Source: Paracoccus thiocyanatus
GTDB lineage: Bacteria; Pseudomonadota; Alphaproteobacteria; Rhodobacterales; Rhodobacteraceae
Assembly (NCBI RefSeq): GCF_900156255.1
Contig: NZ_FTMK01000014.1
Coordinates: 1-64,000, forward strand
Direction of reading: 5' to 3'
Length of the DNA: 64,000 bases
The notes below the pieces were generated by a model, which did not search any database, had not been told where the DNA came from, and was given only the letters and a program-made list of their open reading frames with translations. How positions within the stretch are numbered: the stretch's first letter is position 1; every line of letters starts with the position of its first letter. A program made the translations under genes and the position numbers. Shown in pieces: positions 56,279 through 64,000 of the stretch.

Positions 56279-59200
56279 ATGTTCCAAAAGATTCTCATAG
56301 CGAACCGTGGCGAGATTGCGATCCGGGTGATGCGGGCTGCGAACGAGTTGGGCAAGCGCACGGTCGCGGTCTATGCCGAGGAAGACAAGCTGGGCCTGCA
56401 CCGCTTCAAGGCGGACGAGGCCTACCGGATCGGGGCGGGGCTGGGGCCGGTGGCGGCCTATCTCTCGATCCCCGAGATCATCCGCGTCGCCAAGCAATCG
56501 GGCGCCGATGCCATCCATCCGGGCTATGGGCTTTTGTCCGAGAACCCGGATTTCGTCGATGCCTGCCAGGCCGCCGGCATCGCCTTCATCGGCCCCTCGG
56601 CCGACACCATGCGGGCGCTTGGCGACAAGGCCTCGGCGCGGCGTGTCGCCATCCAGGCCGGCGTGCCGGTGATCCCGGCGACCGAGGTGCTGGGCGAGGA
56701 CATGGAGGCGATCAGGCAGGAAGCCGCGCAGATCGGCTATCCCTTGATGCTGAAAGCCAGCTGGGGCGGCGGCGGGCGCGGCATGCGGCCGATCATGGGT
56801 CCCGAGGAACTGCCCGAGAAGGTCCGCGAGGGCCGGCGCGAGGCCGAGGCGGCCTTCGGCAATGGCGAAGGCTATCTGGAAAGGATGATCCTGCGCGCCC
56901 GCCATGTCGAGGTGCAGCTTCTGGGCGACGGCCATGGCGGGCTTTACCATCTTTATGAACGCGACTGCACCGTGCAGCGCCGCAACCAGAAGGTCGTGGA
57001 ACGCGCCCCCGCGCCCTATCTGAGCGCCGAACAGCGCGCCGAGGTCTGCGAATTGGCGCTGCGGATCGGCCGCGCGGTGGGCTATCGCAATGCCGGCACC
57101 GTCGAATTCCTGATGGATATGGACAGCCAGCAGTTCTACTTCATCGAGGTGAACCCGCGCGTCCAGGTCGAGCATACCGTGACCGAGGAGGTCACCGGCA
57201 TCGACATCGTCCAGGCCCAGATCATGATCGCCGAGGGCGCGACGCTCGCGCAGGCGACCGGCGTCGCCCGGCAAGAGGACGTGCACCTGAACGGCCATGC
57301 CCTGCAATGCCGGGTCACGACCGAGGATCCGCTGAACAGCTTCATCCCCGATTACGGCCGCATCACCGCCTATCGCTCGGCCACCGGCAACGGCATCCGG
57401 CTGGACGGCGGCACCGCCTATGCCGGCGGCGTCATCACCCGCTATTATGACAGCCTGCTGGTCAAGGTCACGGCCCATGCCCAGACCCCGGAAAAGGCCA
57501 TCGCCCGCATGGACCGGGCCTTGCGGGAATTCCGGGTGCGCGGGGTGGCCACGAATATCGAATTCGTCATCAACCTGCTCAAGCACCCGACCTTTCTCGA
57601 CGACAGCTATACCACCAAGTTCATCGACACCACGCCGGACCTGTTTGCGTTCCGCAAGCGCCGCGACCGGGCGACGAAGCTCTTGGTCTACCTGGCCGAC
57701 ATCACCGTCAACGGCCATCCCGAGACCGCCGGCCGCCCCCTGCCCCCGGCCGAGGCGCGCATCCCCCTGGCCCCCAGGCCCGAGGCCGAGCCGGCACCGG
57801 GAACGCGGCAACTCTTGGAGCAACAGGGCGCCAAGGCCGTCGCCGACTGGATGCTGGACCAAAAGCGGCTCCTGATCACCGACACCTCGATGCGCGACGG
57901 GCACCAAAGCTTGCTCGCCACGCGCATGCGCTCGATCGACATGATCCGGGTGGCGCCGGCCTATGCCGCCAACCTGCCCGGCCTCTTCTCGGTCGAATGC
58001 TGGGGCGGCGCCACCTTCGACGTCGCCTATCGCTTCTTGCAGGAATGCCCCTGGCAGCGGCTGCGCGACATCCGGGCGCGGATGCCCAACCTGATGACGC
58101 AGATGCTGCTGCGCGCCAGCAATGGCGTCGGCTACACAAACTATCCCGACAATGTGGTGCAAAGCTTCGTGGCCCAGGCGGCCCGAACCGGCGTCGACGT
58201 GTTCCGGGTCTTCGACAGCCTGAACTGGACCCCGAACATGCGCGTCGCCATGGATGCGGTGATCGAGGCCGGCAAGATCTGCGAGGGCACGATCTGCTAT
58301 ACCGGCGACCTGCTGGACCCCGCGCGCGCGAAATACGACCTGCAATATTACCTGAAGATGGCGCGCGAGCTTCGCGATGCCGGTGCGCATGTGCTGGGGC
58401 TGAAGGACATGGCGGGGCTTTTGAAGCCCGCCTCGGCCGGCATCCTGGTCCGGGCGCTGAAAGAGGAAATCGGCCTGCCGGTGCATTTCCACACCCATGA
58501 CACCGGCGGCATTGCCGGCGCCTCGATCCTGGCCGCGGCCGCGGCCGGGGTGGATGCGGTGGACTGCGCCATGGATGCGCTGTCGGGCAATACTTCGCAG
58601 CCCTGCCTGGGCTCGGTGGTCGAGGCGCTGCGCCTGACCGAGCGCGACACCGGGCTGGATATCGCCGCCATCCGCCGGATCAGCAATTACTGGGAGGCGG
58701 TGCGCGAACATTACGCCGCCTTCGAAAGTGGCCTTCAGGCACCGGCCTCGGAGGTCTGGCTGCACGAGATGCCGGGCGGCCAGTTCACCAATCTCAAGGC
58801 CCAGGCGCGCAGCCTGGGACTGGAAGAGCGCTGGCACGAGGTGGCCCAGGCCTATGCCGAGGTGAACCGGATGTTCGGCGACATCGTCAAGGTCACGCCC
58901 AGTTCCAAGGTGGTGGGCGACATGGCGCTGATGATGGTGGCGCAGGGGCTTTCGCGCCAGCAGGTCGAGGACCCGGCGGTCGAGGTCTCCTTCCCCGACA
59001 GCGTCGTCGACATGATGCGCGGCAACCTGGGCCAGCCGCCCGGAGGCTGGCCCGAGGCCTTGCAGAAGAAGGTGCTGAAGGGCGAGCCTGCCCTGACCAC
59101 CCGCCCCGGCGCGGCCATGGCGCCGGTGGATATCGAGGCCACCCGCGCCGAACTGGTCGAGCAACTGGAAGGCAAGGCGGTCGATGACGAGGACCTGAAC

Positions 59201-59713
59201 GGCTACCTGATGTATCCCAAGGTGTTTTTGGACTACATGGGCCGGCACCGGCAATACGGCCCGGTCCGGGTGCTGCCGACGCGGGCCTTCTTCTACGGCA
59301 TGGAGCCGGGCGAGGAGATCGAGGCCGAGATCGACCCCGGCAAGACGCTGGAGATCCGGCTGCTGACCGTGGGCGACACCGACGAGACCGGCGAGGTCAA
59401 GGTGTTCTTCGAACTCAACGGCCAGCCGCGGGTGATCCGGGTGCCGAACCGCCTGGTGAAATCGCAATCCGCCGCCCGTCCCAAGGCCGATCCGGCGAAC
59501 GAGGGCCATATCGGCGCGCCGATGCCCGGCGTCGTCGCCTCGGTCGCGGTCGCCCAGGGGCAAAAGGTCAATCCCGGCGACCTGCTTCTGACCATCGAGG
59601 CGATGAAGATGGAAACCGCCATCCACGCCGACAAGGCCGGGGTGGTCAAGGCGCTGCACGTCAGACCGGGAGAGCAGATCGACGCAAAGGACCTGCTCAT
59701 CGAAATGGAATAG
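56279..59713 (+). CDS. pyc: Pyruvate carboxylase
   Basis: A 1144-residue multidomain enzyme that makes oxaloacetate from pyruvate and bicarbonate. In order: biotin carboxylase (MFQKILIANRGEIAIRVMRAA, ATP-grasp KASWGGGGRGMR, FIEVNPRVQVEHTVTEEVTG); the carboxyltransferase TIM barrel (TDTSMRDGHQSLLATRMRS, VHFHTHDTGGIAGASI); the allosteric linker; and the biotinyl domain with EAMKMET (biotin-Lys1110). This is the single-chain alpha4 form, with a GGGGGAA ribosome binding site. It is a replenishing enzyme for the TCA cycle. A bidirectional terminator follows and separates it from convergent soxT. Confidence 0.97.
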   Translation: MFQKILIANRGEIAIRVMRAANELGKRTVAVYAEEDKLGLHRFKADEAYRIGAGLGPVAAYLSIPEIIRVAKQSGADAIHPGYGLLSENPDFVDACQAAGIAFIGPSADTMRALGDKASARRVAIQAGVPVIPATEVLGEDMEAIRQEAAQIGYPLMLKASWGGGGRGMRPIMGPEELPEKVREGRREAEAAFGNGEGYLERMILRARHVEVQLLGDGHGGLYHLYERDCTVQRRNQKVVERAPAPYLSAEQRAEVCELALRIGRAVGYRNAGTVEFLMDMDSQQFYFIEVNPRVQVEHTVTEEVTGIDIVQAQIMIAEGATLAQATGVARQEDVHLNGHALQCRVTTEDPLNSFIPDYGRITAYRSATGNGIRLDGGTAYAGGVITRYYDSLLVKVTAHAQTPEKAIARMDRALREFRVRGVATNIEFVINLLKHPTFLDDSYTTKFIDTTPDLFAFRKRRDRATKLLVYLADITVNGHPETAGRPLPPAEARIPLAPRPEAEPAPGTRQLLEQQGAKAVADWMLDQKRLLITDTSMRDGHQSLLATRMRSIDMIRVAPAYAANLPGLFSVECWGGATFDVAYRFLQECPWQRLRDIRARMPNLMTQMLLRASNGVGYTNYPDNVVQSFVAQAARTGVDVFRVFDSLNWTPNMRVAMDAVIEAGKICEGTICYTGDLLDPARAKYDLQYYLKMARELRDAGAHVLGLKDMAGLLKPASAGILVRALKEEIGLPVHFHTHDTGGIAGASILAAAAAGVDAVDCAMDALSGNTSQPCLGSVVEALRLTERDTGLDIAAIRRISNYWEAVREHYAAFESGLQAPASEVWLHEMPGGQFTNLKAQARSLGLEERWHEVAQAYAEVNRMFGDIVKVTPSSKVVGDMALMMVAQGLSRQQVEDPAVEVSFPDSVVDMMRGNLGQPPGGWPEALQKKVLKGEPALTTRPGAAMAPVDIEATRAELVEQLEGKAVDDEDLNGYLMYPKVFLDYMGRHRQYGPVRVLPTRAFFYGMEPGEEIEAEIDPGKTLEIRLLTVGDTDETGEVKVFFELNGQPRVIRVPNRLVKSQSAARPKADPANEGHIGAPMPGVVASVAVAQGQKVNPGDLLLTIEAMKMETAIHADKAGVVKALHVRPGEQIDAKDLLIEME

Positions 59714-59717
59714 GAAA

Positions 59718-59739
59718 AAGGGCGCCGAAAGGCGCCCTT
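59718..59739. terminator. Bidirectional terminator between pyc and soxT
   Basis: AAGGGCGCC-GAAA-GGCGCCCTT, a perfect 9-bp stem with a GAAA tetraloop. A-rich sequence precedes it (a T-run for the minus strand). Confidence 0.85.
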
Positions 59740-59763
59740 CCAGCCGTGGGTCTGGCGGGCGGG

Positions 59764-60813
59764 CTAATCCACGGCCTTCTGGAAACCGCCGATCAGGTGG
59801 CGCAGGCCGAACGCAGCACCGGCAATGATCGCCGCCAGCGTCACCGGGCCGGACCAGGCCATGGCGGCGAAGGCGGTGATCCCCTGGCCGATGGTGCAGC
59901 CCATGGCCACCACGCCGCCTGCCCCCATCAGCGCCGCGCCGCCGACCTGGCGGCCGAGTTCGCGCGGATCCTCGCAGGCTTCCCATTTGAACAGGCCGCG
60001 GATCATCGAGCCGATCAAGGCCCCGGCCATCACCCCCACCACCGAACCCACCGAAAAGGTGATCCCGCCCGCCGTCGCGGTCATCAGGAAAATCAGCGTC
60101 CGGCCGACCGGCGCGGTGAAGGACGGCCCTTCGATCTGGACCGCGCCCAGGCTTTGGTCGTAAAGCCAGCTTGTTCCGAAAAAGCACCAGGTGATCGCCA
60201 GCCCGGCCGCAACGCCCCAGGCGATCATGCCCGGCCGGGCGCGCAGCGGCGCATGGCCCAGCCCCCAGGCCAGGGCCGCAAGGCCGACCAGCGCCGCCGT
60301 GACCGCAGCCGGCACCCCCAGCAGGCCCAGGTCGTGCAGGATACCTTGCGGCCCGGTGGCCTCGGGCTGGGGAAACAGCAGCACCCGCAGCGGCGCCAGC
60401 GGCCCGGAAAGCACGATGAAGCCGACGATGGCCATCACCACCACCACGACCAGCGAGCGCAGATCGCCGCTGCCAAAGCGCACCAGCGCGCCGAAACCGC
60501 AATTGCCGGCCATGGCCATGCCATAGCCAAAGACCAGCCCGCCGATGATCGAGGCCAGCGGATTCCACTGGATGGTGTGATGAAAGCTGTTCTCAATCTC
60601 GATCCAGCCGGCCATCGCCAGGCCCTGGGTCGTCAGGATCGCCACGCCCAGCACGACGCCCCAAAGCCGCAGCCGGCGGGAATCCTTGCCATAGACCGCC
60701 GATTCCAGCGCCCCGAGCGTGCAGAAATCACCCAGCCGGGCGGAAAGCCCCAGCACGATGCCACCCGCCAGGCCGACCAGCGCCGCAAGCACTCCATAGG
60801 GCAGTTCGTCCAT
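59764..60813 (-). CDS. soxT: YeeE/YedE-family sulfur-compound permease (SoxT)
   Basis: A 349-residue membrane protein with about nine or ten helices and the paired signatures of the YeeE/YedE family: GDFCTLGALE, then MAMAGNCGFGALVRFGSGDLR, and late MGAGGVVAMGCTIGQGI. Each carries a conserved Cys that relays thiosulfate in characterised homologues. Next to soxR, it is the equivalent of soxT in Paracoccus pantotrophus, and probably imports thiosulfate or another sulfur compound. ATG 60813 with GGAGAG upstream is used; an in-frame ATG twelve codons earlier is possible. Confidence 0.85.
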   Translation of the reverse strand: MDELPYGVLAALVGLAGGIVLGLSARLGDFCTLGALESAVYGKDSRRLRLWGVVLGVAILTTQGLAMAGWIEIENSFHHTIQWNPLASIIGGLVFGYGMAMAGNCGFGALVRFGSGDLRSLVVVVVMAIVGFIVLSGPLAPLRVLLFPQPEATGPQGILHDLGLLGVPAAVTAALVGLAALAWGLGHAPLRARPGMIAWGVAAGLAITWCFFGTSWLYDQSLGAVQIEGPSFTAPVGRTLIFLMTATAGGITFSVGSVVGVMAGALIGSMIRGLFKWEACEDPRELGRQVGGAALMGAGGVVAMGCTIGQGITAFAAMAWSGPVTLAAIIAGAAFGLRHLIGGFQKAVD

Positions 60814-60877
60814 CACATCTCTCCATTTCCAGCGGAAGCCGTTCCCCATGGCGCGCCGGCATCATCCGTCCGCAGGA

Positions 60878-61210
60878 TCAGCAATCCGTCCCGAACAGCT
60901 TTTTCAGAACCGTCAGCAAGTCAACGACCTTGGGATCCAGGATCGAATAAAAGATCGTCTGCCCATCGCGCCGCGCGCTTACCAGCCCTTCGTGGCGCAG
61001 CCGGGCAAGCTGCTGGCTGACCACCGCCTGGCGCGAGGACAGCAGGTTTTCCAGCTCCGTCACGCTTTTCGGACCGCTCATCAGATAGCACAGAATCATC
61101 AGCCGGCCATCATGCCCCAGCGCCTTGAGAAAGGTCGAGGCCTCGGTCGCGGCCTTTACGAGCGCGTCGAAATCGGTCTGCTGTTCCGGTTCCGGCCGGA
61201 TGTTCTCCAT
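60878..61210 (-). CDS. soxR: Sox cluster repressor SoxR (ArsR family)
   Basis: A 110-residue ArsR-type winged-helix repressor: ALGHDGRLMILCYLMSGPKSVTELENLLSSRQAVVSQQLARLRHEGLVSARRDGQTIFYSI. Cys residues are in LMILCYL and at the C-terminus (FGTDC). These two cysteines are suitable for sensing sulfur compounds or thiol state; in P. pantotrophus SoxR represses the sox genes and is released by thiosulfate-derived signals. ATG 61210 is chosen; TTG three codons upstream has a better ribosome binding site. It belongs to the leftward group soxS-soxR-soxT. Confidence 0.92.
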   Translation of the reverse strand: MENIRPEPEQQTDFDALVKAATEASTFLKALGHDGRLMILCYLMSGPKSVTELENLLSSRQAVVSQQLARLRHEGLVSARRDGQTIFYSILDPKVVDLLTVLKKLFGTDC

Positions 61211-61314
61211 ACCGCCCAAGGCTGATCCCCATTCCTTCCGGTCCCTAAATGCCGGTTACGACGGCGGGCGGCAACCGAATCCAAAGGATGGGGCCAATTT
61301 ATCGCAGGCGGATG

Positions 61315-61716
61315 TCAATGCGCCGTTTCGGTCCCGGCAATCAGCCGCGCCAGCAGCGGCCAGAAGAAATCCTCGCCCGGATAGCCTTCCAGGCGCCCCG
61401 CCTCGACATTGCCGTCCAGCAGCACGAAGGTCGGGGTGAATGTGACGGGCCGGTCCAGTTCCAGTTCGGGCGGAACCGGATCGCGAAATTGCAGGCGCCG
61501 GAGCGGGGCGGCCTTGCCCTCGTCGGTCAGGGGATATTGCGGCGCGATCTCGGCGTCCCAGCGCGCGCAATAAATGCAGCCGGGCTGTTCGAACATCAAA
61601 AGCCGCAACTCGGCCGCAGCCGCGCCCCAGCTTCCAGCCAGCAGCACGAGCAGCGCCGCGAACCAGGGGCCGGACAACTGTTTCAGTCGAAAGGATTGAC
61701 GGCAGAATTTGTACAT
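61315..61716 (-). CDS. soxS: Periplasmic thioredoxin-like protein SoxS
   Basis: A 133-residue exported protein. An N-terminal signal or anchor (LSGPWFAALLVLLAGSWGAAAAE) leads to a thioredoxin-type active site GCIYC (Cys47, Cys50) and the cis-Pro loop TFTPTFVLL. SoxS is needed for full sox expression and reactivation of SoxYZ in P. pantotrophus. The ATG at 61716 has no ribosome binding site, but a promoter -10 lies exactly where transcription would begin at this ATG, so the mRNA may be leaderless. Confidence 0.9.
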   Translation of the reverse strand: MYKFCRQSFRLKQLSGPWFAALLVLLAGSWGAAAAELRLLMFEQPGCIYCARWDAEIAPQYPLTDEGKAAPLRRLQFRDPVPPELELDRPVTFTPTFVLLDGNVEAGRLEGYPGEDFFWPLLARLIAGTETAH

Positions 61717-61751
61717 AGGAATATTCTAATGTAACGCGAACCGCCGGGCAA
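61696..61751. promoter_or_regulatory. Overlapping divergent soxS/soxV promoters with a shared operator
   Basis: Palindrome GAATATTC lies at 61719-61726. Plus strand (soxV): TTGACG (61696-61701), 17 bp, GAATAT (61719-61724). Minus strand (soxS): TTGCCC (61751-61746), 17 bp, TAGAAT (61728-61723). Both -10 boxes overlap the palindrome, a plausible SoxR site. Confidence 0.55.
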
Positions 61752-61787
61752 GCACCGGCAGGCCGGCAGGCAGCAAGGGAGAGGCCG

Positions 61788-62525
61788 ATGCTTGACGTGA
61801 CCTATGGCGGGGCGGCGCTGGCCGGGCTGCTGTCCTTTCTTTCGCCCTGCATCCTGCCGATGGTGCCCTTTTACCTGTCTTACATGGCCGGTGCATCGGT
61901 GCGCGAATTGCGCGACGGCGGCACCATCGCGCCGGGTGCGCGCCAGCGCATGGTGCTGCGCGCCCTGGCCTTTGCGCTAGGCGTGACGACGATCTTCCTG
62001 CTGCTGGGGCTGGGCGCCACGGCACTGGGCAAGGCGTTCGCGCAATGGAAGGAAACCCTGTCCTGGGTGGCGGCAGGCGTGCTGATCCTGTTCGGCCTGC
62101 ATTTCCTGGGGGTGCTGCGCATCGGCCTGTTATACCGCGAGGCGCGGGTCCAGACCGAGGCCAAGCCCTCGACCCTGATCGGCGCCTATGTGATGGGGCT
62201 GGCCTTCGGCTTTGGCTGGACGCCTTGCGTGGGCCCGGCGCTGGCCGCTATCCTGATGGTGGCTTCGGGGATGGGGGATCTGTGGCGCGGCGGGCTGCTT
62301 TTGGTGGTCTACGGGCTGGCGATGACGCTGCCTTTCGTGCTGGCCGCGTTTTTCGCCGCGCCCTTCCTTGGCTGGGTGGCGCGTCACCGCGCGCTGATGG
62401 GCCATGTCGAAAAGGCCATGGGCGTCATGCTGATCCTGTTCGGCATCCTGATCGCCACCAATTCCGTGAACGCCATCGCCGACTGGATGATTCGCAACTT
62501 CGACTGGACCTCCACGCTCAAGTGA
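61788..62525 (+). CDS. soxV: Thiol-electron transporter SoxV (CcdA family)
   Basis: A 245-residue membrane protein with six helices. The conserved redox cysteines are in SFLSPCILPMVPFY (Cys21) and FGWTPCVGPAL (Cys147). CcdA-type proteins carry electrons from cytoplasmic thioredoxin to periplasmic thiol proteins, here SoxW and SoxS. A good ribosome binding site (AAGGGAGAGG) precedes ATG 61788. It starts the rightward sox operon. Confidence 0.95.
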   Translation: MLDVTYGGAALAGLLSFLSPCILPMVPFYLSYMAGASVRELRDGGTIAPGARQRMVLRALAFALGVTTIFLLLGLGATALGKAFAQWKETLSWVAAGVLILFGLHFLGVLRIGLLYREARVQTEAKPSTLIGAYVMGLAFGFGWTPCVGPALAAILMVASGMGDLWRGGLLLVVYGLAMTLPFVLAAFFAAPFLGWVARHRALMGHVEKAMGVMLILFGILIATNSVNAIADWMIRNFDWTSTLK

Positions 62526-62538
62526 AAGGAACCCGACC

Positions 62539-63099
62539 ATGAAACCGATCCGCGCCCTGGCCGCCTGTCTGATGCTGGCGGCCACCCCCGCAATGGCGGT
62601 CGATCTTGGCGATGACGGGCTGCACAAGCCCACCTGGCTGCGCGAGACCTTCAAGGACCTGCGCGAGGATCTGGCCGACGCCAATGCCGAGGACAAGCGC
62701 CTGCTGGTCATCGTCGAGCAGCGCGGCTGCATCTATTGCGCCGAGATGCACGAGAAGATCTTTCCCGATCCCGAAATCGACGCGATGATTCGCGACAACT
62801 ACTTCGTCGTGCAGATGAACCTGTTCGGCGATGTCGAGGTTACGGATTTCGACGGCACCGTGCTTTCGGAAAAGGACATGGCAGTGCGCTGGGGCGTCAT
62901 GTTCACGCCCACGATGATCTTCCTTCCCGAAGAGGTGGCACCGGACCAGACCGCCGCGCAGGCCGCGGTGGCGCTGATGCCGGGGGCCTTCGGCAAGGGC
63001 ACGACCGGCGCCCTGCTGGCCTGGGTCCGCGACCATGGCTATGAAAACGGCGAACATTTCCAGAAATTCCTGGCCCGGCAGCTTCAGCAGAATGACTGA
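62539..63099 (+). CDS. soxW: Periplasmic thioredoxin SoxW
   Basis: A 186-residue exported thioredoxin-fold protein with a signal peptide (MKPIRALAACLMLAATPAMA). The redox motif GCIYC (Cys64, Cys67) and cis-Pro loop FTPTMIFL match the SoxW/SoxS type. It is reduced through SoxV. The same CIYC motif in SoxS shows they are paralogues, with SoxW carrying a longer C-terminal region. 13 bp after soxV, with GAAAGGA upstream. Confidence 0.93.
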   Translation: MKPIRALAACLMLAATPAMAVDLGDDGLHKPTWLRETFKDLREDLADANAEDKRLLVIVEQRGCIYCAEMHEKIFPDPEIDAMIRDNYFVVQMNLFGDVEVTDFDGTVLSEKDMAVRWGVMFTPTMIFLPEEVAPDQTAAQAAVALMPGAFGKGTTGALLAWVRDHGYENGEHFQKFLARQLQQND

Positions 63100-63127
63100 T
63101 CCCCGGAGCCTGGCCCCGGCCGACACA

Positions 63128-63150
63128 AAATATTCAAAAATTGCTATATT
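63128..63150 (+). promoter_or_regulatory. soxX promoter region with a second AATATTC motif
   Basis: AAATATTC (63128-63135) shares AATATTC with the soxS/soxV operator. TATATT (63145-63150) is a possible -10. The region is strikingly A+T rich and lies 64 bp before the soxX ATG. Confidence 0.45.
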
Positions 63151-63213
63151 TATGTTGTCAGGACCGCGGCCCATTCGCTATCATCACCCCAGGGAGAGCA
63201 CAGGGAGGACAGC

Positions 63214-63687
63214 ATGAGCAGCCATCTATGGCATGCGGCGGTGGTGGCAACGGCCATGGCCACGCCTGCCATCTGTGAAACGGCACCGAAGGACGTGATC
63301 TACGCCGAAGGCGCGATCGAGACTTCTTTGACCGGAGTCGCGGGCAACCCCGAGGAAGGGGTCCGCATCATGACAACCAACGCGCTGGGCAATTGCGTGG
63401 CTTGCCACCAGATCGCGGCGCTGCCGGATGTCGAATTTCCCGGCAACATCGCCCCGGCGCTGGACGGTGCCGGCGACCGCTGGACCGAGGCGGAGCTGCG
63501 CGGCATCGTCTCGAATGCGAAGATGACCTTCGAGGGCACCTTCATGCCGGCCTTTTACAAGGTGGACGGCTTTACGCGACCGGGCGACGGCTTCACCGGC
63601 AAGGCCGCGACCGAACCGCTGCTCCCTGTCCTCAATGCCCAGCAGATCGAGGATGTCGTCGCCTTCCTCGTGACGCTCAAAGAGTGA
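63214..63687 (+). CDS. soxX: Sulfur-oxidising cytochrome c subunit SoxX
   Basis: A 157-residue monoheme cytochrome c, partner of SoxA in the heterodimer that attaches thiosulfate to the SoxY swinging arm. It has an N-terminal signal peptide (MSSHLWHAAVVATAMATPAIC), the heme motif CVACH (Cys61, Cys64, His65), and a late Met in NAKMTFEGTFMPAFYKVDG, suitable as a distal ligand. AGGGAGGAC precedes the ATG. Confidence 0.96.
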   Translation: MSSHLWHAAVVATAMATPAICETAPKDVIYAEGAIETSLTGVAGNPEEGVRIMTTNALGNCVACHQIAALPDVEFPGNIAPALDGAGDRWTEAELRGIVSNAKMTFEGTFMPAFYKVDGFTRPGDGFTGKAATEPLLPVLNAQQIEDVVAFLVTLKE

Positions 63688-63728
63688 CGCCTGACTTCGA
63701 CAGGCTCCGTAAAACCAAGGAGAGAACG

Positions 63729-64000
63729 ATGATCCTTTCAAGACGCGAGGCGCTCTGGATCGGCTTTGGCGGGATCGCCGCGGCCGTCCTGCCGGGCCAT
63801 GCTGCGATGGCAGCGACCGTTGACGAACTGACCGCGGCCTTTACCGGCGGCGCAGCCGTGGGCGAGGGCGAGCTGACCCTGACCGCGCCGGAAATCGCCG
63901 AGAACGGCAATACCGTTCCGGTCGAGGTCGACGCGCCGGGCGCGGTGGCGATCATGCTGCTGGCCGTGGGCAACCCCGAGCCGGCGGTCGCCACCTTCAC
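63729..64000 (+). CDS. soxY: Sulfur-carrier protein SoxY (partial, cut by the window edge)
   Basis: About 90 residues are visible. The Tat-type signal MILSRREALWIGFGGIAAAVL is followed by the mature start TVDELTAAFTGGAAVGEGELTLTAPEIAENGNTVPVEV, the typical SoxY N-terminus. The C-terminal Gly-Gly-Cys-Gly-Gly sulfur-carrying arm is beyond the edge. AAGGAGAGA precedes the ATG. The Tat signal fits co-export with partner SoxZ. Confidence 0.93.
   Translation, partial: MILSRREALWIGFGGIAAAVLPGHAAMAATVDELTAAFTGGAAVGEGELTLTAPEIAENGNTVPVEVDAPGAVAIMLLAVGNPEPAVATF

Noticed and set aside
54191..60568. A 2125-codon open frame on the minus strand running from rluB across tadA and pyc
   Set aside because: Only the first 1437 bp (rluB) show protein-like sequence. 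The rest is antisense to tadA and pyruvate carboxylase, with His/Arg/Gly/Gln-rich composition typical of GC-rich shadow frames.

Overview
The window is high-GC alphaproteobacterial chromosome. The gene families, the nifR3-ntrBCYX-trk-hfq-hflX order, the sciP-ctrA pair and a complete start of a sox (thiosulfate oxidation) cluster in the order soxT-R-S | V-W-X-Y point to Rhodobacterales, most probably Paracoccus (denitrificans/pantotrophus type). Almost all of it is core chromosome. The only mobile DNA is a truncated IS5-type transposase at the left edge.

Layout. 1-1323: IS end and a membrane acyltransferase. 1.5-5.3 kb: rplY, trmFO, gluQRS, convergent hisI, and a NifU-like scaffold gene. 5.3-10.0 kb: leftward ligA-recG, followed by a very small, previously unlisted ORF (5462-5557) with its own candidate SOS operator, ribosome binding site and terminator. 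10.1-13.6 kb: sciP-ctrA cell-cycle regulators, divergent mnmA, convergent sufE, and a lipoprotein. 13.8-15.2 kb: rplU-rpmA-GNAT, leftward from a good promoter. 15.6-17.2 kb: a Hint-domain protein and tRNA-Val. 17.3-21.8 kb: a beta-hydroxyacid dehydrogenase, a penicillin-acylase-like protein that lacks the expected catalytic serine, and a nucleoside hydrolase. 21.8-30.4 kb: the leftward envelope/translation operon pyrH-frr-uppS-cdsA-dxr-rseP-bamA-skp. 30.5-33.7 kb: miaA, a small lipoprotein, hflX and hfq. 33.8-44.5 kb: trkH, trkA, ntrX, ntrY, ntrC, ntrB, dusB, all leftward. 44.8-50.5 kb: sdaA, a low-complexity lipoprotein, a yjbH-yjbF pair and a 67-residue secreted or membrane protein. 50.7-53.8 kb: the zinc uptake locus znuB-znuC-zur, divergent from znuA. 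54-59.7 kb: hemP, an rluB-type pseudouridine synthase with a long repetitive tail, tadA and pyruvate carboxylase. 59.7-64 kb: the sox regulatory and early structural genes; soxY is cut by the window edge.

How the parts work together. The sox block pairs a repressor (SoxR), periplasmic thiol proteins (SoxS, SoxW), a membrane thiol transporter (SoxV) and a predicted sulfur-compound permease (SoxT) with the structural proteins SoxX and SoxY. The znu block has a Zur repressor between its transporter genes and two copies of a 13-bp operator-like motif in the divergent promoter. The ntr block couples tRNA modification (DusB) to two two-component pairs; both regulators lack the sigma-54 contact motif GAFTGA.

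Most noteworthy: the 31-codon ORF behind a GTTC-N7-GTTC LexA-type box, a possible SOS-induced small membrane protein; the active-site loss in the acylase; a 29-bp perfect inverted repeat belonging to a small dispersed intergenic family; and overlapping divergent soxS/soxV promoters centred on one GAATATTC palindrome. All functional assignments come from sequence recognition by eye; no database search was run.
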